Assembly (NCBI RefSeq): GCF_023700005.1
Contig: NZ_JAMLJK010000002.1
Location: 124,001 to 188,000, forward strand
DNA from: Larsenimonas rhizosphaerae
GTDB lineage: Bacteria; Pseudomonadota; Gammaproteobacteria; Pseudomonadales; Halomonadaceae
Direction: 5' to 3'
DNA: 64,000 nucleotides
Position 1 is the first letter of the stretch, and each line of letters begins with the position of its first letter. Position numbers and translations under genes: made by a program. The notes under the pieces are model-generated. The model saw only the letters and a program-made list of their open reading frames with translations, did not search any database and was not told where the DNA came from. Shown here in pieces: positions 53,085 to 61,757 of this stretch.

Positions 53085-53984
53085 ATGCAGCAACAGGAAC
53101 GACAGGCCAGTCTGGCCGTGGTCATCATCGGGGCCCTGTGGGGGCTTTACTGGTGGCCGGTACGGGCACTGGAGGGCACCGTGCTGGAAGGGGCCTGGGG
53201 CACGCTGGCCATTGTCACGGTCTCGACACTGACGCTGCTGCCGGCAGCCTGTCGCCGTCGCCGCATTCTGGCGGACTGTCCATGGTCGACCCTTGCCATC
53301 ATTGCGCTGGGAGGTGCCGGATTTGCGCTGTACTCGATCGGACTGTCCTACGGTCGGGTGGCCATTGTTATTCTGATGTTCTACCTCACTCCGGTCTGGA
53401 GCACCCTGATCGGTCGGTTGCTGGGCTGGCCGACGCCCTGGAGTCGCTATGTGGTGATCGTGCTCGGGCTGGCCGGTCTGCTGCTGGTGCTGGGCGGTGG
53501 TGGCACCCTGCCGATACCGCGGAACCTGGGGGACTGGCTCGGGCTGGCCTCGGGGCTGATGTGGGCGGTGTGTTCGATCGGCATGCGCCTTCGCCCGATG
53601 CCCGGTGCGCTGGAATCCACCTTTGTCTTCTCGGCCGGTGCGGCATTGATGTCGCTGATTCTGGCTCTGGTGATCGGGGCACCGATCAGCCGGCTCGCCG
53701 AGATCGACTGGGCGCAGGCCGGTGGATGGGTTGGCGTGACCGGTGTGCTCTGGTGGGCCATGATGCTGTCCGTGCTGCTGTGGGCCAACGCCCGGCTGGA
53801 GCCGGCGCGACTGGCCATTTTACTGATGAGTGAGGTGATCGTCGGGGTGATGTCGGCGGCACTCTGGGCCGGCGAGCCACTGGGTACCATCGAAATGGCC
53901 GGTGGCGCGCTGGTCGTGGCGGCTGCCCTGCTGGAGGTCTACCCGGCGCGGGGCAGGACAGAACAGCCGCCTTCGGGGCATTGA
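53085..53984 (+). CDS. EamA/DMT-family transporter
   Basis: 299 residues from the ATG at 53085 (GGGAG 8 nt upstream; a GTG at 53070 is also in frame). Ten hydrophobic segments formed by two EamA repeats, for example IALGGAGFALYSIGLSYGRV and SEVIVGVMSAALWAGEPLGT. Such proteins export amino acids or other metabolites. Adjacent to the convergent hmp gene; no functional link seen. Confidence 0.88.
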   Translation: MQQQERQASLAVVIIGALWGLYWWPVRALEGTVLEGAWGTLAIVTVSTLTLLPAACRRRRILADCPWSTLAIIALGGAGFALYSIGLSYGRVAIVILMFYLTPVWSTLIGRLLGWPTPWSRYVVIVLGLAGLLLVLGGGGTLPIPRNLGDWLGLASGLMWAVCSIGMRLRPMPGALESTFVFSAGAALMSLILALVIGAPISRLAEIDWAQAGGWVGVTGVLWWAMMLSVLLWANARLEPARLAILLMSEVIVGVMSAALWAGEPLGTIEMAGGALVVAAALLEVYPARGRTEQPPSGH

Positions 53985-54009
53985 GTCTCCTCAGTGGCCC
54001 GAGATCCGG

Positions 54010-55185
54010 TCACGAGGTTGGCAGCTGCAGGGGGCCGAAGCATTCGTAATGCCGGTGGGCTTCGGGAATGCCCAGCTCTTCCAGCAGGGCATTCATGTCG
54101 CTCATGAACCCGGCCGGCCCGGTAAAGTAGCAGTCAGGGGTCTTGTCTACCGTTATCACATCTTCCAGCAGGGCTCGGTCAATGCGTCCGGAGGGTTCGC
54201 CTGCCGGGGCCTCATGGCTGAAGCGATGAATGATCAGCAATCGATCACCATACTCGACGCGCAGCGATTCCAGCTCTTCCCTGAAAACCAGGGTGTCCGG
54301 GGAGCGGGTGCTGTGCAGGTAGGTGACCTGTCGCCCCTGGGCCAGTGCCTGCCTGGCCAGGGACAGCATCGGTGTCTGACCGATGCCGGCACTGAGCAGC
54401 ACCACAGGTGTAGTGCGCCGGTCCAGCGTCAGCAGGCCGATCGGTGCGGTGAGATGCACGGATTGTCCGACCGTGAGGCCGTGATGGATGGCCTGGCTGA
54501 TCTGCCCATGGGCCTCTTCCTTGACGGTAATCCGGTAGGTTGCACTGCCGGGCTGCCCGGTCAGGCTGTACTGGCGATAATGCAGGTGGACGTCGTGCTT
54601 CAGGCGAAGACCGATGTACTGACCGGGTAGAAAATCCGCCAGAGGCCGCCCGTCGGCGGGGGCCAGTGTGACGCTCAGGATACCTTCGGCGGCAGCCTGC
54701 CGATCCACCACGTCAAATTCCCGAAATCCTCGCCAGCCCCCGGGCCTGCGCTCCTGATCGTGATAGAGCCGTTCCTCGCCGTCGATCAGATCGTCCGCCA
54801 TGGACCAGTAAAGTGCCTGCCAGGCATCGCGAACGTCCGGTGTAAAGGCTGCGCCCAGTACCTCGGCGGCGGCTTCCAGCAGGCACTCCCCGACGATCCG
54901 ATAATGATCCGGCTGGACGTGCAGGGCGACGTGCTTGTGTGTGATGGGTGCCAGTACGGCGTCACGGGCGATGGGATCATCGTAATTGAGCGCGTAGGCG
55001 ACAATGGACTGACCCAGGGCCCGCGGCTGGGCGCCGGTCTGCTGATGGCGCGGATTGAATCGCGGCTTTATCTCCGGGTAGCGATCAAACATGGCCGGAT
55101 AGAATCGCGTGGTGATGGTAGTGATATGCTGTGCAACGACCGGGGCCGTAGCGGCGATGATGTGGCGTTGTTGAACGGTCAGCAT
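54010..55185 (-). CDS. hmp: Nitric-oxide dioxygenase flavohaemoprotein
   Basis: 391 residues. Globin domain with proximal His in THKHVALHVQPDHY, then the FAD-binding YRQYSLTG and NAD-binding GIGQTPMLSLARQA, CYFTGPAGFM and end YECFGPLQ. It converts NO to nitrate in aerobic conditions. The upstream region carries a perfect sigma-54 promoter (55227-55243) and, beyond it, NorR-like sites, and norR is divergent, so NO-activated sigma-54 control is clear. AGAGGA precedes the ATG. Confidence 0.96.
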   Translation of the reverse strand: MLTVQQRHIIAATAPVVAQHITTITTRFYPAMFDRYPEIKPRFNPRHQQTGAQPRALGQSIVAYALNYDDPIARDAVLAPITHKHVALHVQPDHYRIVGECLLEAAAEVLGAAFTPDVRDAWQALYWSMADDLIDGEERLYHDQERRPGGWRGFREFDVVDRQAAAEGILSVTLAPADGRPLADFLPGQYIGLRLKHDVHLHYRQYSLTGQPGSATYRITVKEEAHGQISQAIHHGLTVGQSVHLTAPIGLLTLDRRTTPVVLLSAGIGQTPMLSLARQALAQGRQVTYLHSTRSPDTLVFREELESLRVEYGDRLLIIHRFSHEAPAGEPSGRIDRALLEDVITVDKTPDCYFTGPAGFMSDMNALLEELGIPEAHRHYECFGPLQLPTS

Positions 55186-55226
55186 GGGGCGGTCCTCTGG
55201 AGGATGAGTAGTGTCACCTTTCAGGG

Positions 55227-55243
55227 AGCAAGCAGCGTGCCAA
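55227..55243 (-). promoter_or_regulatory. Sigma-54 (-24/-12) promoter of hmp
   Basis: On the minus strand the sequence is TTGGCACGCTGCTTGCT, matching TTGGCAC-N5-TTGCT with exactly 10 bases between GG and GC. The predicted start of transcription is near 55216, giving a leader of about 30 nt to the hmp ATG at 55185. Confidence 0.9.
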
Positions 55244-55285
55244 TAACCAAGTTTTTGTTTTTAATGGATTTTTTTGCTGCTTGTT

Positions 55286-55320
55286 GTTCTTTTGACCCCA
55301 TGACGTGCTGTCGTTATGAC
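55286..55320. promoter_or_regulatory. NorR enhancer-site candidates between hmp and norR
   Basis: Two GT-N7-AC elements, GTTCTTTTGAC (55286-55296) and GTCGTTATGAC (55310-55320); the latter sits in the palindrome TGTCGTTATGACA. They lie about 45-90 bp upstream of the sigma-54 promoter, a correct place for a bacterial enhancer-binding protein. Just one or two sites are convincing, against three in E. coli norVW. Confidence 0.65.
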
Positions 55321-55334
55321 AACGGGTAGTTCAA

Positions 55335-56855
55335 ATGACAACGATTTATAGTGAGATTCAGAACCTGCTGGCCAGGCTCACCCTCAATCAGTCCCCTTCC
55401 TGGCAGTCCCTGCTGGATGTGCTGCTTACCCAGTACCCGGGAGACGCGGCCACTTTGATGGTCTGTGAGGGCGAGGAGCTGGTCCCTGTCGCGATTCACG
55501 GGCTGCAGGAAGACGTGCTGGGCCGGCGGTTTCATCCGGCATCACATCCACGCCTTGCCGACATCGCAGCTACTGACGGCGTGCGGCATTTTGCCACCGA
55601 CGAGCCCCTGCCTGACCCTTTCGACGGCCTGATCAGCGGGGCGCCGGACGCACTTCACGTGCATGACTGCATGGGGGTGGCACTTCGGGCCGGGCCCCGG
55701 GTGGTGGGCATGCTGACACTGGACGCGCTGATGCCGGGGCAACTGGATTCGGTCGACCACGACGAACTGAAGGCCATTGCCGGATTGCTGGGTACGAGCC
55801 TCGACATGGCCATGAAGGCCCGTCAGACACGTGCCCGGCTTCAGGATGTGCTGTCTCATACCGGCCGTACTCCGCTCGTTCAGCGGGTCACCGGCCGCAG
55901 TGCCGTGATGCGGCGGCTGGATGATGAGTTGACTCTGGTGGCGCAGAGCGAACTGAGTGTGCTGATTCACGGTGAAACCGGCACTGGCAAGGAGCGCGTA
56001 GCCACGCAGGTGCACTGGCGCTCTGCCCGACGCGACGGGCCGCTGATCAAGCTCAACTGTGCGGCCCTGTCCCCGAACCTGATCGAAAGCGAGCTGTTCG
56101 GGCACGTTAAAGGTGCGTTCTCCGGGGCACTCAGCGCGCGACGTGGGCACTTTGCGCTGGCCGATGGCGGCACCCTGTTTCTGGATGAGGTCGGTGAACT
56201 GCCACTGGCGCTGCAGCCCAAGCTGCTTCGCGTATTGCAGGAAGGAGAATTTCAGCCCCTGGGCAGCGAGCAGATGCGGTCGGTCAATGTGCGGGTCGTG
56301 GCGGCCACCAACCGGGATCTGGAAGACGAGGTGGCCGAGGGCCGGTTTCGGGCGGATCTGTATCACCGGCTGTGTGTCTACCCGCTGCATATCCCGCCCC
56401 TGAGGTTACGCGGGCAGGATATTCTGCTGCTGGCCGGTACCTTTCTGGAAGAAAACCGGGCCCGCTTCGGGCTGCACAACCTGCGCCTGTCGGCCTCGGC
56501 CGAAGCGGCGCTGCTCGCGCATGACTGGCCCGGCAACGTGCGTGAGCTTGAGCATGTCATCAGTCGAGCCACGCTCAAGGCGCGCCCCCAGGCCGGTGAG
56601 ATTCTGACGCTTGCCGCGGATCATCTGGAGCTTGTTCGCCATTCGGTTCCATCGGTCACGGACATGTCTCGGGTCGCCGGTGCAGTATCTGCTGATGATA
56701 TCGTGCCGCTTCGTGAGGCTGTGGACGCCTTCCAGCGTCAACATATTCAAACCACGCTGGAGGTTGCCGAGGGCAACTGGGCCGAAACGGCGCGGCTACT
56801 GGGTGTGGATCGGGGCAATCTGCATCGGCTGGCATCACGGCTGGGGCTGAAGTAG
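55335..56855 (+). CDS. norR: NO-responsive sigma-54 activator NorR (FhpR type)
   Basis: 506 residues. An N-terminal GAF sensor (about 20-165), the AAA+ ATPase (about 185-410) with Walker A GETGTGKE, the sigma-54-contact loop GAFSGA (Ser in place of Thr in GAFTGA), and a Fis-type helix-turn-helix at the end, WAETARLLGVDRGNLHRLAS. NO bound to GAF iron relieves repression of the ATPase. Divergent from hmp, its likely target. The short gap after the stop contains direct repeats for the next gene. Confidence 0.95.
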   Translation: MTTIYSEIQNLLARLTLNQSPSWQSLLDVLLTQYPGDAATLMVCEGEELVPVAIHGLQEDVLGRRFHPASHPRLADIAATDGVRHFATDEPLPDPFDGLISGAPDALHVHDCMGVALRAGPRVVGMLTLDALMPGQLDSVDHDELKAIAGLLGTSLDMAMKARQTRARLQDVLSHTGRTPLVQRVTGRSAVMRRLDDELTLVAQSELSVLIHGETGTGKERVATQVHWRSARRDGPLIKLNCAALSPNLIESELFGHVKGAFSGALSARRGHFALADGGTLFLDEVGELPLALQPKLLRVLQEGEFQPLGSEQMRSVNVRVVAATNRDLEDEVAEGRFRADLYHRLCVYPLHIPPLRLRGQDILLLAGTFLEENRARFGLHNLRLSASAEAALLAHDWPGNVRELEHVISRATLKARPQAGEILTLAADHLELVRHSVPSVTDMSRVAGAVSADDIVPLREAVDAFQRQHIQTTLEVAEGNWAETARLLGVDRGNLHRLASRLGLK

Positions 56856-56879
56856 ATCGGCGGGAAGGGAGGCTGTCGC

Positions 56880-56916
56880 TGAACAATTGATATAAGTCGT
56901 TGAGCAATTGATATAA
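56880..56916 (+). repeat. Two direct repeats with 21-bp period upstream of mmuP
   Basis: TGAACAATTGATATAA (56880-56895) and TGAGCAATTGATATAA (56901-56916): 15 of 16 bases identical, spaced exactly two helical turns. They contain TTGATA and TATAA elements, so they overlap the likely mmuP promoter. Typical of a tandem operator; the binding protein is unknown and they are not MetJ boxes. Confidence 0.8.
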
Positions 56917-56923
56917 AAAGTGT

Positions 56924-56996
56924 GGCAGTCATCGCTGAAGGTTATTTGAGAATAATTTACACTCTGGCGCCCGGGCATCGGGCTCGTGTTTTTTAT
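56924..56996 (+). promoter_or_regulatory. Structured leader with terminator before mmuP
   Basis: Begins GGCAGTCATCGCTGAAGGT, followed by hairpin TTATT-TGAG-AATAA (56942-56955), then TTTACA and the stem GCCCG/CGGGC (56969-56983), loop GGCAT, and a run of T (56989-56994). The T-run ends about 17 nt before the mmuP ATG at 57012. Design and short sequences echo the leader at 44823-44915. Suggests conditional termination responding to a methionine-cycle compound. Confidence 0.5.
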
Positions 56997-57011
56997 TCAT
57001 CAGGACAACGC

Positions 57012-58412
57012 ATGTCTCACACGGATTCCAACGATTTCAAGCGAACGATGCAGAGTCGCCATCTGGTAATGCTGTCCCTGGGCGGTGTTATCGGTACCGG
57101 TCTGTTCCTGAGTTCCGGCTATACCGTCAACCAGGCCGGCCCGCTGGGGGCCATCATTGCCTATCTCATTGGCGGGCTGGTGGTGTATCTGGTCATGATG
57201 TGTCTGGGCGAACTGGCGGTACAGATGCCGGAAACCGGATCGTTCAATACCTATGCGACGCGTACCATCGGGCCGGGCACCGGCTATACCGTGGCGTGGT
57301 TGTACTGGCTGACCTGGACGGTGGCGCTGGGGTCGGAGTTCACGGCCGCGGGCCTTCTGATGCAGCACTGGTTTACCGATGTACCGGTGTGGGTCTGGAG
57401 CGCCCTGTTTGCCGCCCTGATCTTTGTGCTCAACGCCTTTTCTTCCCGCATCTTTGCCGAGACCGAATTCTGGCTGTCACTGATCAAGGTGATCACGGTG
57501 CTGGCCTTTATCGTGATCGGGGCGGCGGCCCTGCTTGGCTTTACGCCGGCCACCCGTGGCGGGTCGGCGCCGTTGTTTGACAACCTGTTTGCCGACGGCC
57601 TCTTTCCGACCGGGGTAATGCCGATTCTGATGACCATGCTGGCGGTCAGTTTTGCCTTCTCGGGCACCGAGTTGATCGGCATTGCTGCCGGTGAAACCGT
57701 GGAACCCGAAAAGAATGTCCCAAAGGCGATCAAGGCGACCCTGTGGCGGCTGATCATCTTCTTTGTCGGGACCATTATCGTGATTGCAGCCCTGTTGCCG
57801 TGGCAGACCGCCAGTGTGCTGGAAAGCCCGTTCGTGGCGGTATTTTCCCGCACCGGTATTCCCTACGCTGCCGATATCATGAATTTTGTCATCATTACGG
57901 CGCTGTTGTCGGCGGCCAACTCGGGGCTGTATGCGGCTTCCCGCATGCTGTGGTCCCTGGCGGAGCAAAAGACGCTGCCGGCGCTGTTCAAGCGGGTCAC
58001 CCGGGGTGGTGTGCCGCTGAATGCGATCATCTTCAGCATGATTGGCGGGCTGTTCTCGCTGCTGTCGAGCCGGTTTGCCCCGGACAGCGTCTACATTGCG
58101 CTGGTGTCGATTTCAGGCTTTGCCGTGGTGGCGGTATGGATGGTGATCGTGGCCAGCCAGTTCATGTTCCGGCGTCAGTTCGTGGCCGGTGGCGGAGACC
58201 CCGCTACCCTGGGTTATCGCACACCGCTGTATCCGCTGGTCCCGCTGCTGGCCTTCGGATTTTGTACCCTGTCGCTGATCGGGATTGCCTTTGACCCTTC
58301 CCAGCGGATTGCCCTGTATTGCGGCCTGCCGTTCGTGGCGTTGTGTTATCTCGCCTATTACCTTACGCGTCCGGCCGTGCCGGGCAACCTGTCTGCCGAG
58401 GAGTCTGACTGA
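57012..58412 (+). CDS. mmuP: S-methylmethionine permease
   Basis: 466 residues from [18 protein letters not shown] (E. coli MmuP is about the same length), AGGA upstream; upstream in-frame extension is rejected. Twelve membrane segments of the APC superfamily, with [21 protein letters not shown] in segment 1 and [21 protein letters not shown] in the middle. Its stop overlaps mmuM in TGATG, the same pairing as in E. coli, which supports S-methylmethionine over other amino acids. Confidence 0.9.
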   Translation: MSHTDSNDFKRTMQSRHLVMLSLGGVIGTGLFLSSGYTVNQAGPLGAIIAYLIGGLVVYLVMMCLGELAVQMPETGSFNTYATRTIGPGTGYTVAWLYWLTWTVALGSEFTAAGLLMQHWFTDVPVWVWSALFAALIFVLNAFSSRIFAETEFWLSLIKVITVLAFIVIGAAALLGFTPATRGGSAPLFDNLFADGLFPTGVMPILMTMLAVSFAFSGTELIGIAAGETVEPEKNVPKAIKATLWRLIIFFVGTIIVIAALLPWQTASVLESPFVAVFSRTGIPYAADIMNFVIITALLSAANSGLYAASRMLWSLAEQKTLPALFKRVTRGGVPLNAIIFSMIGGLFSLLSSRFAPDSVYIALVSISGFAVVAVWMVIVASQFMFRRQFVAGGGDPATLGYRTPLYPLVPLLAFGFCTLSLIGIAFDPSQRIALYCGLPFVALCYLAYYLTRPAVPGNLSAEESD

Positions 58413-59377
58413 TGCCGACCAATCCGATTCACGCCCTGCTGGAGACCGTGCCGTTTGCGGTCGTGGACGGGGCGCTGGCCACCGAGCTTGAACGTCATGG
58501 CTGCGATCTGAATGACAGTCTGTGGTCGGCCCGCGTGCTGGCCGAGCAGCCCGAACTGATCACTCGAGTGCATCGTGATTATTTCGAGGCCGGTGCCGAC
58601 ATCACCATCACCGCAAGCTACCAGGCCACCTTTGAAGGGTTCATGGCGCGGGGCATGAGTGAAGCCCAGGCCGGCGCCCTGATTGCGCGTTCGGTGTCGC
58701 TGGCATGTGAGGCGCGCGATGCCTTCTGGGCTGATTATGCAGGGCCGACGCGGCCCCGGCCGCTTGTGGCGGCCTCGGTGGGACCTTATGGCGCCTATCT
58801 GGCTGATGGCTCGGAATATCGAGGCGGCTACGCCATTGATGAGGAGGCGCTGATGGCATTTCATCGGCCCCGCATCAAGGCACTGGTAGAGGCGGGAGCT
58901 GACCTGCTGGCCTGTGAAACCCTGCCTTCGCTTGTCGAGGCGAAGGCGCTGGTACGGGTGCTGGCGGAATTTCCCGAGGCGCAGGCCTGGGTTACGTTCT
59001 CGGCCCGGGATGGGCATCACATCAGTGAAGGTACGCCGATCGCTGAATGTGCCACATGGCTGGATCAACAACCTCAGGTCGTGGCCATGGGGGTCAACTG
59101 TACGGCCCTTGAGCACATCGAGTCCCTGCTGACCGATCTGCGCGCCCACACTTGTACGCCGCTGCTGGTGTATCCCAATTCCGGGGAAGTGTATGACCCG
59201 ATCACCAAGACCTGGCGGGCCGCCGAGGCAGGGGAGTGCGGTCATCATGAGTCGGCATTTACCACGCTGGTTCCCCTCTGGCGTCAGGCCGGTGCCTCAT
59301 TGATTGGCGGGTGCTGCCGAACCGGGCCGGACGATGTGCGTGCGATTGCCGCGCTGCGCGACGCTTCCACTGCCTGA
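58412..59377 (+). CDS. mmuM: Homocysteine S-methyltransferase
   Basis: 321 residues. The zinc-thiolate motifs are intact: GVNCTA and late GGCCRTGP; the N-terminal VVDGALATELERHGCDLN matches family. It makes two methionines from S-methylmethionine and homocysteine. Co-translated with mmuP. With the MetE-C-like enzyme at 44931-46037 it gives a second route to methionine that avoids cobalamin. Confidence 0.96.
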   Translation: MPTNPIHALLETVPFAVVDGALATELERHGCDLNDSLWSARVLAEQPELITRVHRDYFEAGADITITASYQATFEGFMARGMSEAQAGALIARSVSLACEARDAFWADYAGPTRPRPLVAASVGPYGAYLADGSEYRGGYAIDEEALMAFHRPRIKALVEAGADLLACETLPSLVEAKALVRVLAEFPEAQAWVTFSARDGHHISEGTPIAECATWLDQQPQVVAMGVNCTALEHIESLLTDLRAHTCTPLLVYPNSGEVYDPITKTWRAAEAGECGHHESAFTTLVPLWRQAGASLIGGCCRTGPDDVRAIAALRDASTA

Positions 59378-59388
59378 GTCCTGACTTG

Positions 59389-59422
59389 TCCACACCCGGT
59401 GTCAGAGGCGACCGGGTGTGGA
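59389..59422. terminator. Hairpin after mmuM
   Basis: TCCACACCCGGT and ACCGGGTGTGGA form a perfect 12-bp stem around a 10-nt loop, 12 bp after the mmuM stop; followed by tgattt only. Probable transcript end. Further on, GGAGCGC-AAT-GCGCTCC (59542-59558) forms a smaller hairpin in the rhtA leader. Confidence 0.65.
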
Positions 59423-59574
59423 TGATTTGCGGTTTACGTTCTGGCACCGACCGTTGATAAGCCATGGGGCGACAGACATCTGGACGTCGTATTGCTCATG
59501 GCCCTGCATTGCGTGCAGTGTATGAGCCTGCTCGGAATCCGGGAGCGCAATGCGCTCCTGTCAGGCTGTCAATC

Positions 59575-60474
59575 ATGGATGCTCCTGTCATGTCGGTACA
59601 ACGTCTTCCCCTCTGGCCCATCGGTCTTCTGTTCATTTCGATTACATCCATTCAGGGTGGAGCTGCCCTTGCCAAGCAGCTGTTTCCGCTGATTGGTGCG
59701 CCGGGGACGACCGCGATCCGCCTGCTGATGGCGGCGGCCATGCTCCTGCTGGTACTGAGGCCCTGGCGGCGACCCATTTCTGCCCGGGTCTGGAAGGCGA
59801 TGATGATTTACGGTGTGGCGCTGGGGTGCATGAATTACATGCTCTACCAGGCCATAGAGCGCATTCCGCTGGGTATTGCCGTGGCGCTGGAATTCACGGG
59901 TCCGCTGGCCGTGGCGATTCTGTCCTCGCGTCGCTGGCTGGATGCACTGTGGGTCGGGCTGGCTCTGGTGGGCATTGTCATGATCATGCCCCATAGCGGG
60001 GTGGATCACGATCTGGACCTTGTAGGCGTCGCCTTTGCCCTGGGCGCGGGGGTCTGCTGGGCGCTGTATATCTGGTTCGGACAGCGTATCGGTACCGACC
60101 TTGGCCCTGAAGGTACCGCGATCGGGGTGACAATCGCGGCACTGGTGATTGCACCGCTGGGCATCTATCAGAGCGGTCCGGGGATGTTCAGCCTCGAGGT
60201 GCTGCCGTTGGCGGCACTGGTGGCCATCATGTCCACGGCATTGCCGTATTCGCTCGAGATGATTGCTCTCAAGCACCTGCCGACCACCACCTTTGGCACA
60301 CTCATGAGCCTGGAGCCTGCCGTGGCCGCGCTGTCGGGGCTTTTGTTTCTGGGTGAACTGCTGACGCTGGTGCAATGGCTGGCCATCGTATCCATCATGG
60401 TGGCCTCCATTGGTACCACGCTCACTCACAGGCCTGCCGATCAGGCCTGGGAAGCCGCCCCGGCGCCTGACTGA
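59575..60474 (+). CDS. rhtA: Threonine/homoserine exporter RhtA (EamA family)
   Basis: 299 residues from the ATG at 59575 (alternative 59590). Strong match from memory to E. coli RhtA, for example SIQGGAALAKQLFPLIGAPG, PLGIAVALEFTGPLAVAI and STALPYSLEMIALKHLPTTT. Ten membrane segments. Exports threonine, homoserine and related amino acids. Placed after mmuPM, where homoserine/homocysteine balance is relevant, although a hairpin separates the two. Confidence 0.92.
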   Translation: MDAPVMSVQRLPLWPIGLLFISITSIQGGAALAKQLFPLIGAPGTTAIRLLMAAAMLLLVLRPWRRPISARVWKAMMIYGVALGCMNYMLYQAIERIPLGIAVALEFTGPLAVAILSSRRWLDALWVGLALVGIVMIMPHSGVDHDLDLVGVAFALGAGVCWALYIWFGQRIGTDLGPEGTAIGVTIAALVIAPLGIYQSGPGMFSLEVLPLAALVAIMSTALPYSLEMIALKHLPTTTFGTLMSLEPAVAALSGLLFLGELLTLVQWLAIVSIMVASIGTTLTHRPADQAWEAAPAPD

Positions 60475-60486
60475 CGGGCATGAGTA

Positions 60487-61452
60487 CTACATGCTGGTGG
60501 CACCCCGGCGCAGCCATTCATGTACAAAGGCCAGTTTGCGATGGGCACTTTCCGACAGGACAAACGGGTACAGATCGGAGAGCCCCATGGCCCGGTTGAC
60601 GTGATTGACGCCGACGCTGAGGGTCGCGGCAATATGGATCAGTCGTGCAGTATCCGGCTCGGCATAGGGGTCCCATCCGGGGGCTGGCAGCTCCGGCGAC
60701 GAAAGTCCGGCCGCCACGAAACTGTCGGTAATATCGGTCAGATGCAGCAGGTGCGCGGTGGTTTCAGCCCAGTCTTCATGCGGGTGCGCGGAGGCGTAGG
60801 CGGTCAGGTAGTGTTCCTGCCAGTCGCTGGGCGGCCCCTGATTGTAATGACGCTTGAGCGCTGCGGCATAATCTTCCCGTTCATCGCCGAACATCTTGCG
60901 AAACGCCTTTATGAAGTCATCACGGATGCTCAGTCGCCACCAGAGCATGTGGGAAATCTCATGGCGCATATGCCCGATCATGGTGCGATAGGGCTCATCC
61001 AGCGCTTCACGCCGTGAGGTCCGCAGCACTACGTCGGCTTCCGCCACGCTGATGGTAACCACGCCAGCGGCATGACCCATCATGACCGGCGTTTCTCCCT
61101 CGGCCAGCATGTGAAATACCGGCCGTACGCCGGGGTCCTCCGGGCGGAACCAGTACCAGCGTCCCAGATTATCCAGTGCCCAGCGTTTGGCGGCTTCGGT
61201 CAGTGCCCAGTTGGCGACGGCGTCCGGGATGGATAGATCCGGGATCATGGCACTCATGGCACAGGAGCGGCACAGGGCGCCGGGTTCGGACGCTATCCAG
61301 TTGCAGCCGATCAGCTCGCGGTTGGCGCAGAAGGGGGGCATGGGCAAAAAGGCCCGTGCCTGGGGATCGTAACCGACCTGTACGCCGTCAGCGGTGGCCA
61401 GATTGTCAAACCAGAGTGAGCCGGCACCGACCGGGTTGGTGAACACGCGCAT
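60487..61452 (-). CDS. Zinc-binding metallopeptidase-like protein with N-terminal zinc ribbon
   Basis: 321 residues. An N-terminal Cys set (FCANRELIGCNW; ALCRSCAMSA) forms a probable zinc ribbon, and the peptidase motif HEISH lies in GHMRHEISHMLWWRL with a downstream EDWAETTAHLLH that may give a third ligand. Family DUF-type, Peptidase_Mx; substrate unknown. No signal peptide. Converges on rhtA with a 12-bp gap. Confidence 0.82.
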   Translation of the reverse strand: MRVFTNPVGAGSLWFDNLATADGVQVGYDPQARAFLPMPPFCANRELIGCNWIASEPGALCRSCAMSAMIPDLSIPDAVANWALTEAAKRWALDNLGRWYWFRPEDPGVRPVFHMLAEGETPVMMGHAAGVVTISVAEADVVLRTSRREALDEPYRTMIGHMRHEISHMLWWRLSIRDDFIKAFRKMFGDEREDYAAALKRHYNQGPPSDWQEHYLTAYASAHPHEDWAETTAHLLHLTDITDSFVAAGLSSPELPAPGWDPYAEPDTARLIHIAATLSVGVNHVNRAMGLSDLYPFVLSESAHRKLAFVHEWLRRGATSM

Positions 61453-61757
61453 CGAAGGATCCCTCCAGCGGGAAAGAGGCCTGGAGTATAGGCAGCTATT
61501 GGAATCCGCGCCTGTTTATATCCCGGTGCAGGGTGACGAAATATCGGCCCGTGATCGGCAACGATGCGTCGTTCAGGAGTGTGCCTTGAGCTGTCTCTCT
61601 TTATCAGCGTATGCTTTTTAACCTTACCCCCCTGGTATGTGGCGGCAGCGTGCTCACAAGGCCTCCGCGGCAGTTACCTTCCTTTCATTGCTCTGGCCAT
61701 CGGGCCGGGCGGTTATTCATGGTTAGGCCCAGTGGCCGATGCTGGAGACTGTTGTTC
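61453..61757. other. Intergenic region before the MHS transporter (305 bp)
   Basis: Possible promoter TTGAGC (61586-61591), 18-bp spacer, TATGCT (61610-61615) about 140 bp upstream of the chosen transporter start. An in-frame extension of the transporter gene reaches 61611 but lacks a ribosome site and gives unlikely N-terminal sequence. Nothing else recognised. Confidence 0.4.

Noticed and set aside
61611-61757. 49-residue N-terminal extension of the MHS transporter
   Set aside because: No ribosome site and Cys/Arg-rich non-family sequence; the ATG at 61758 matches family start.
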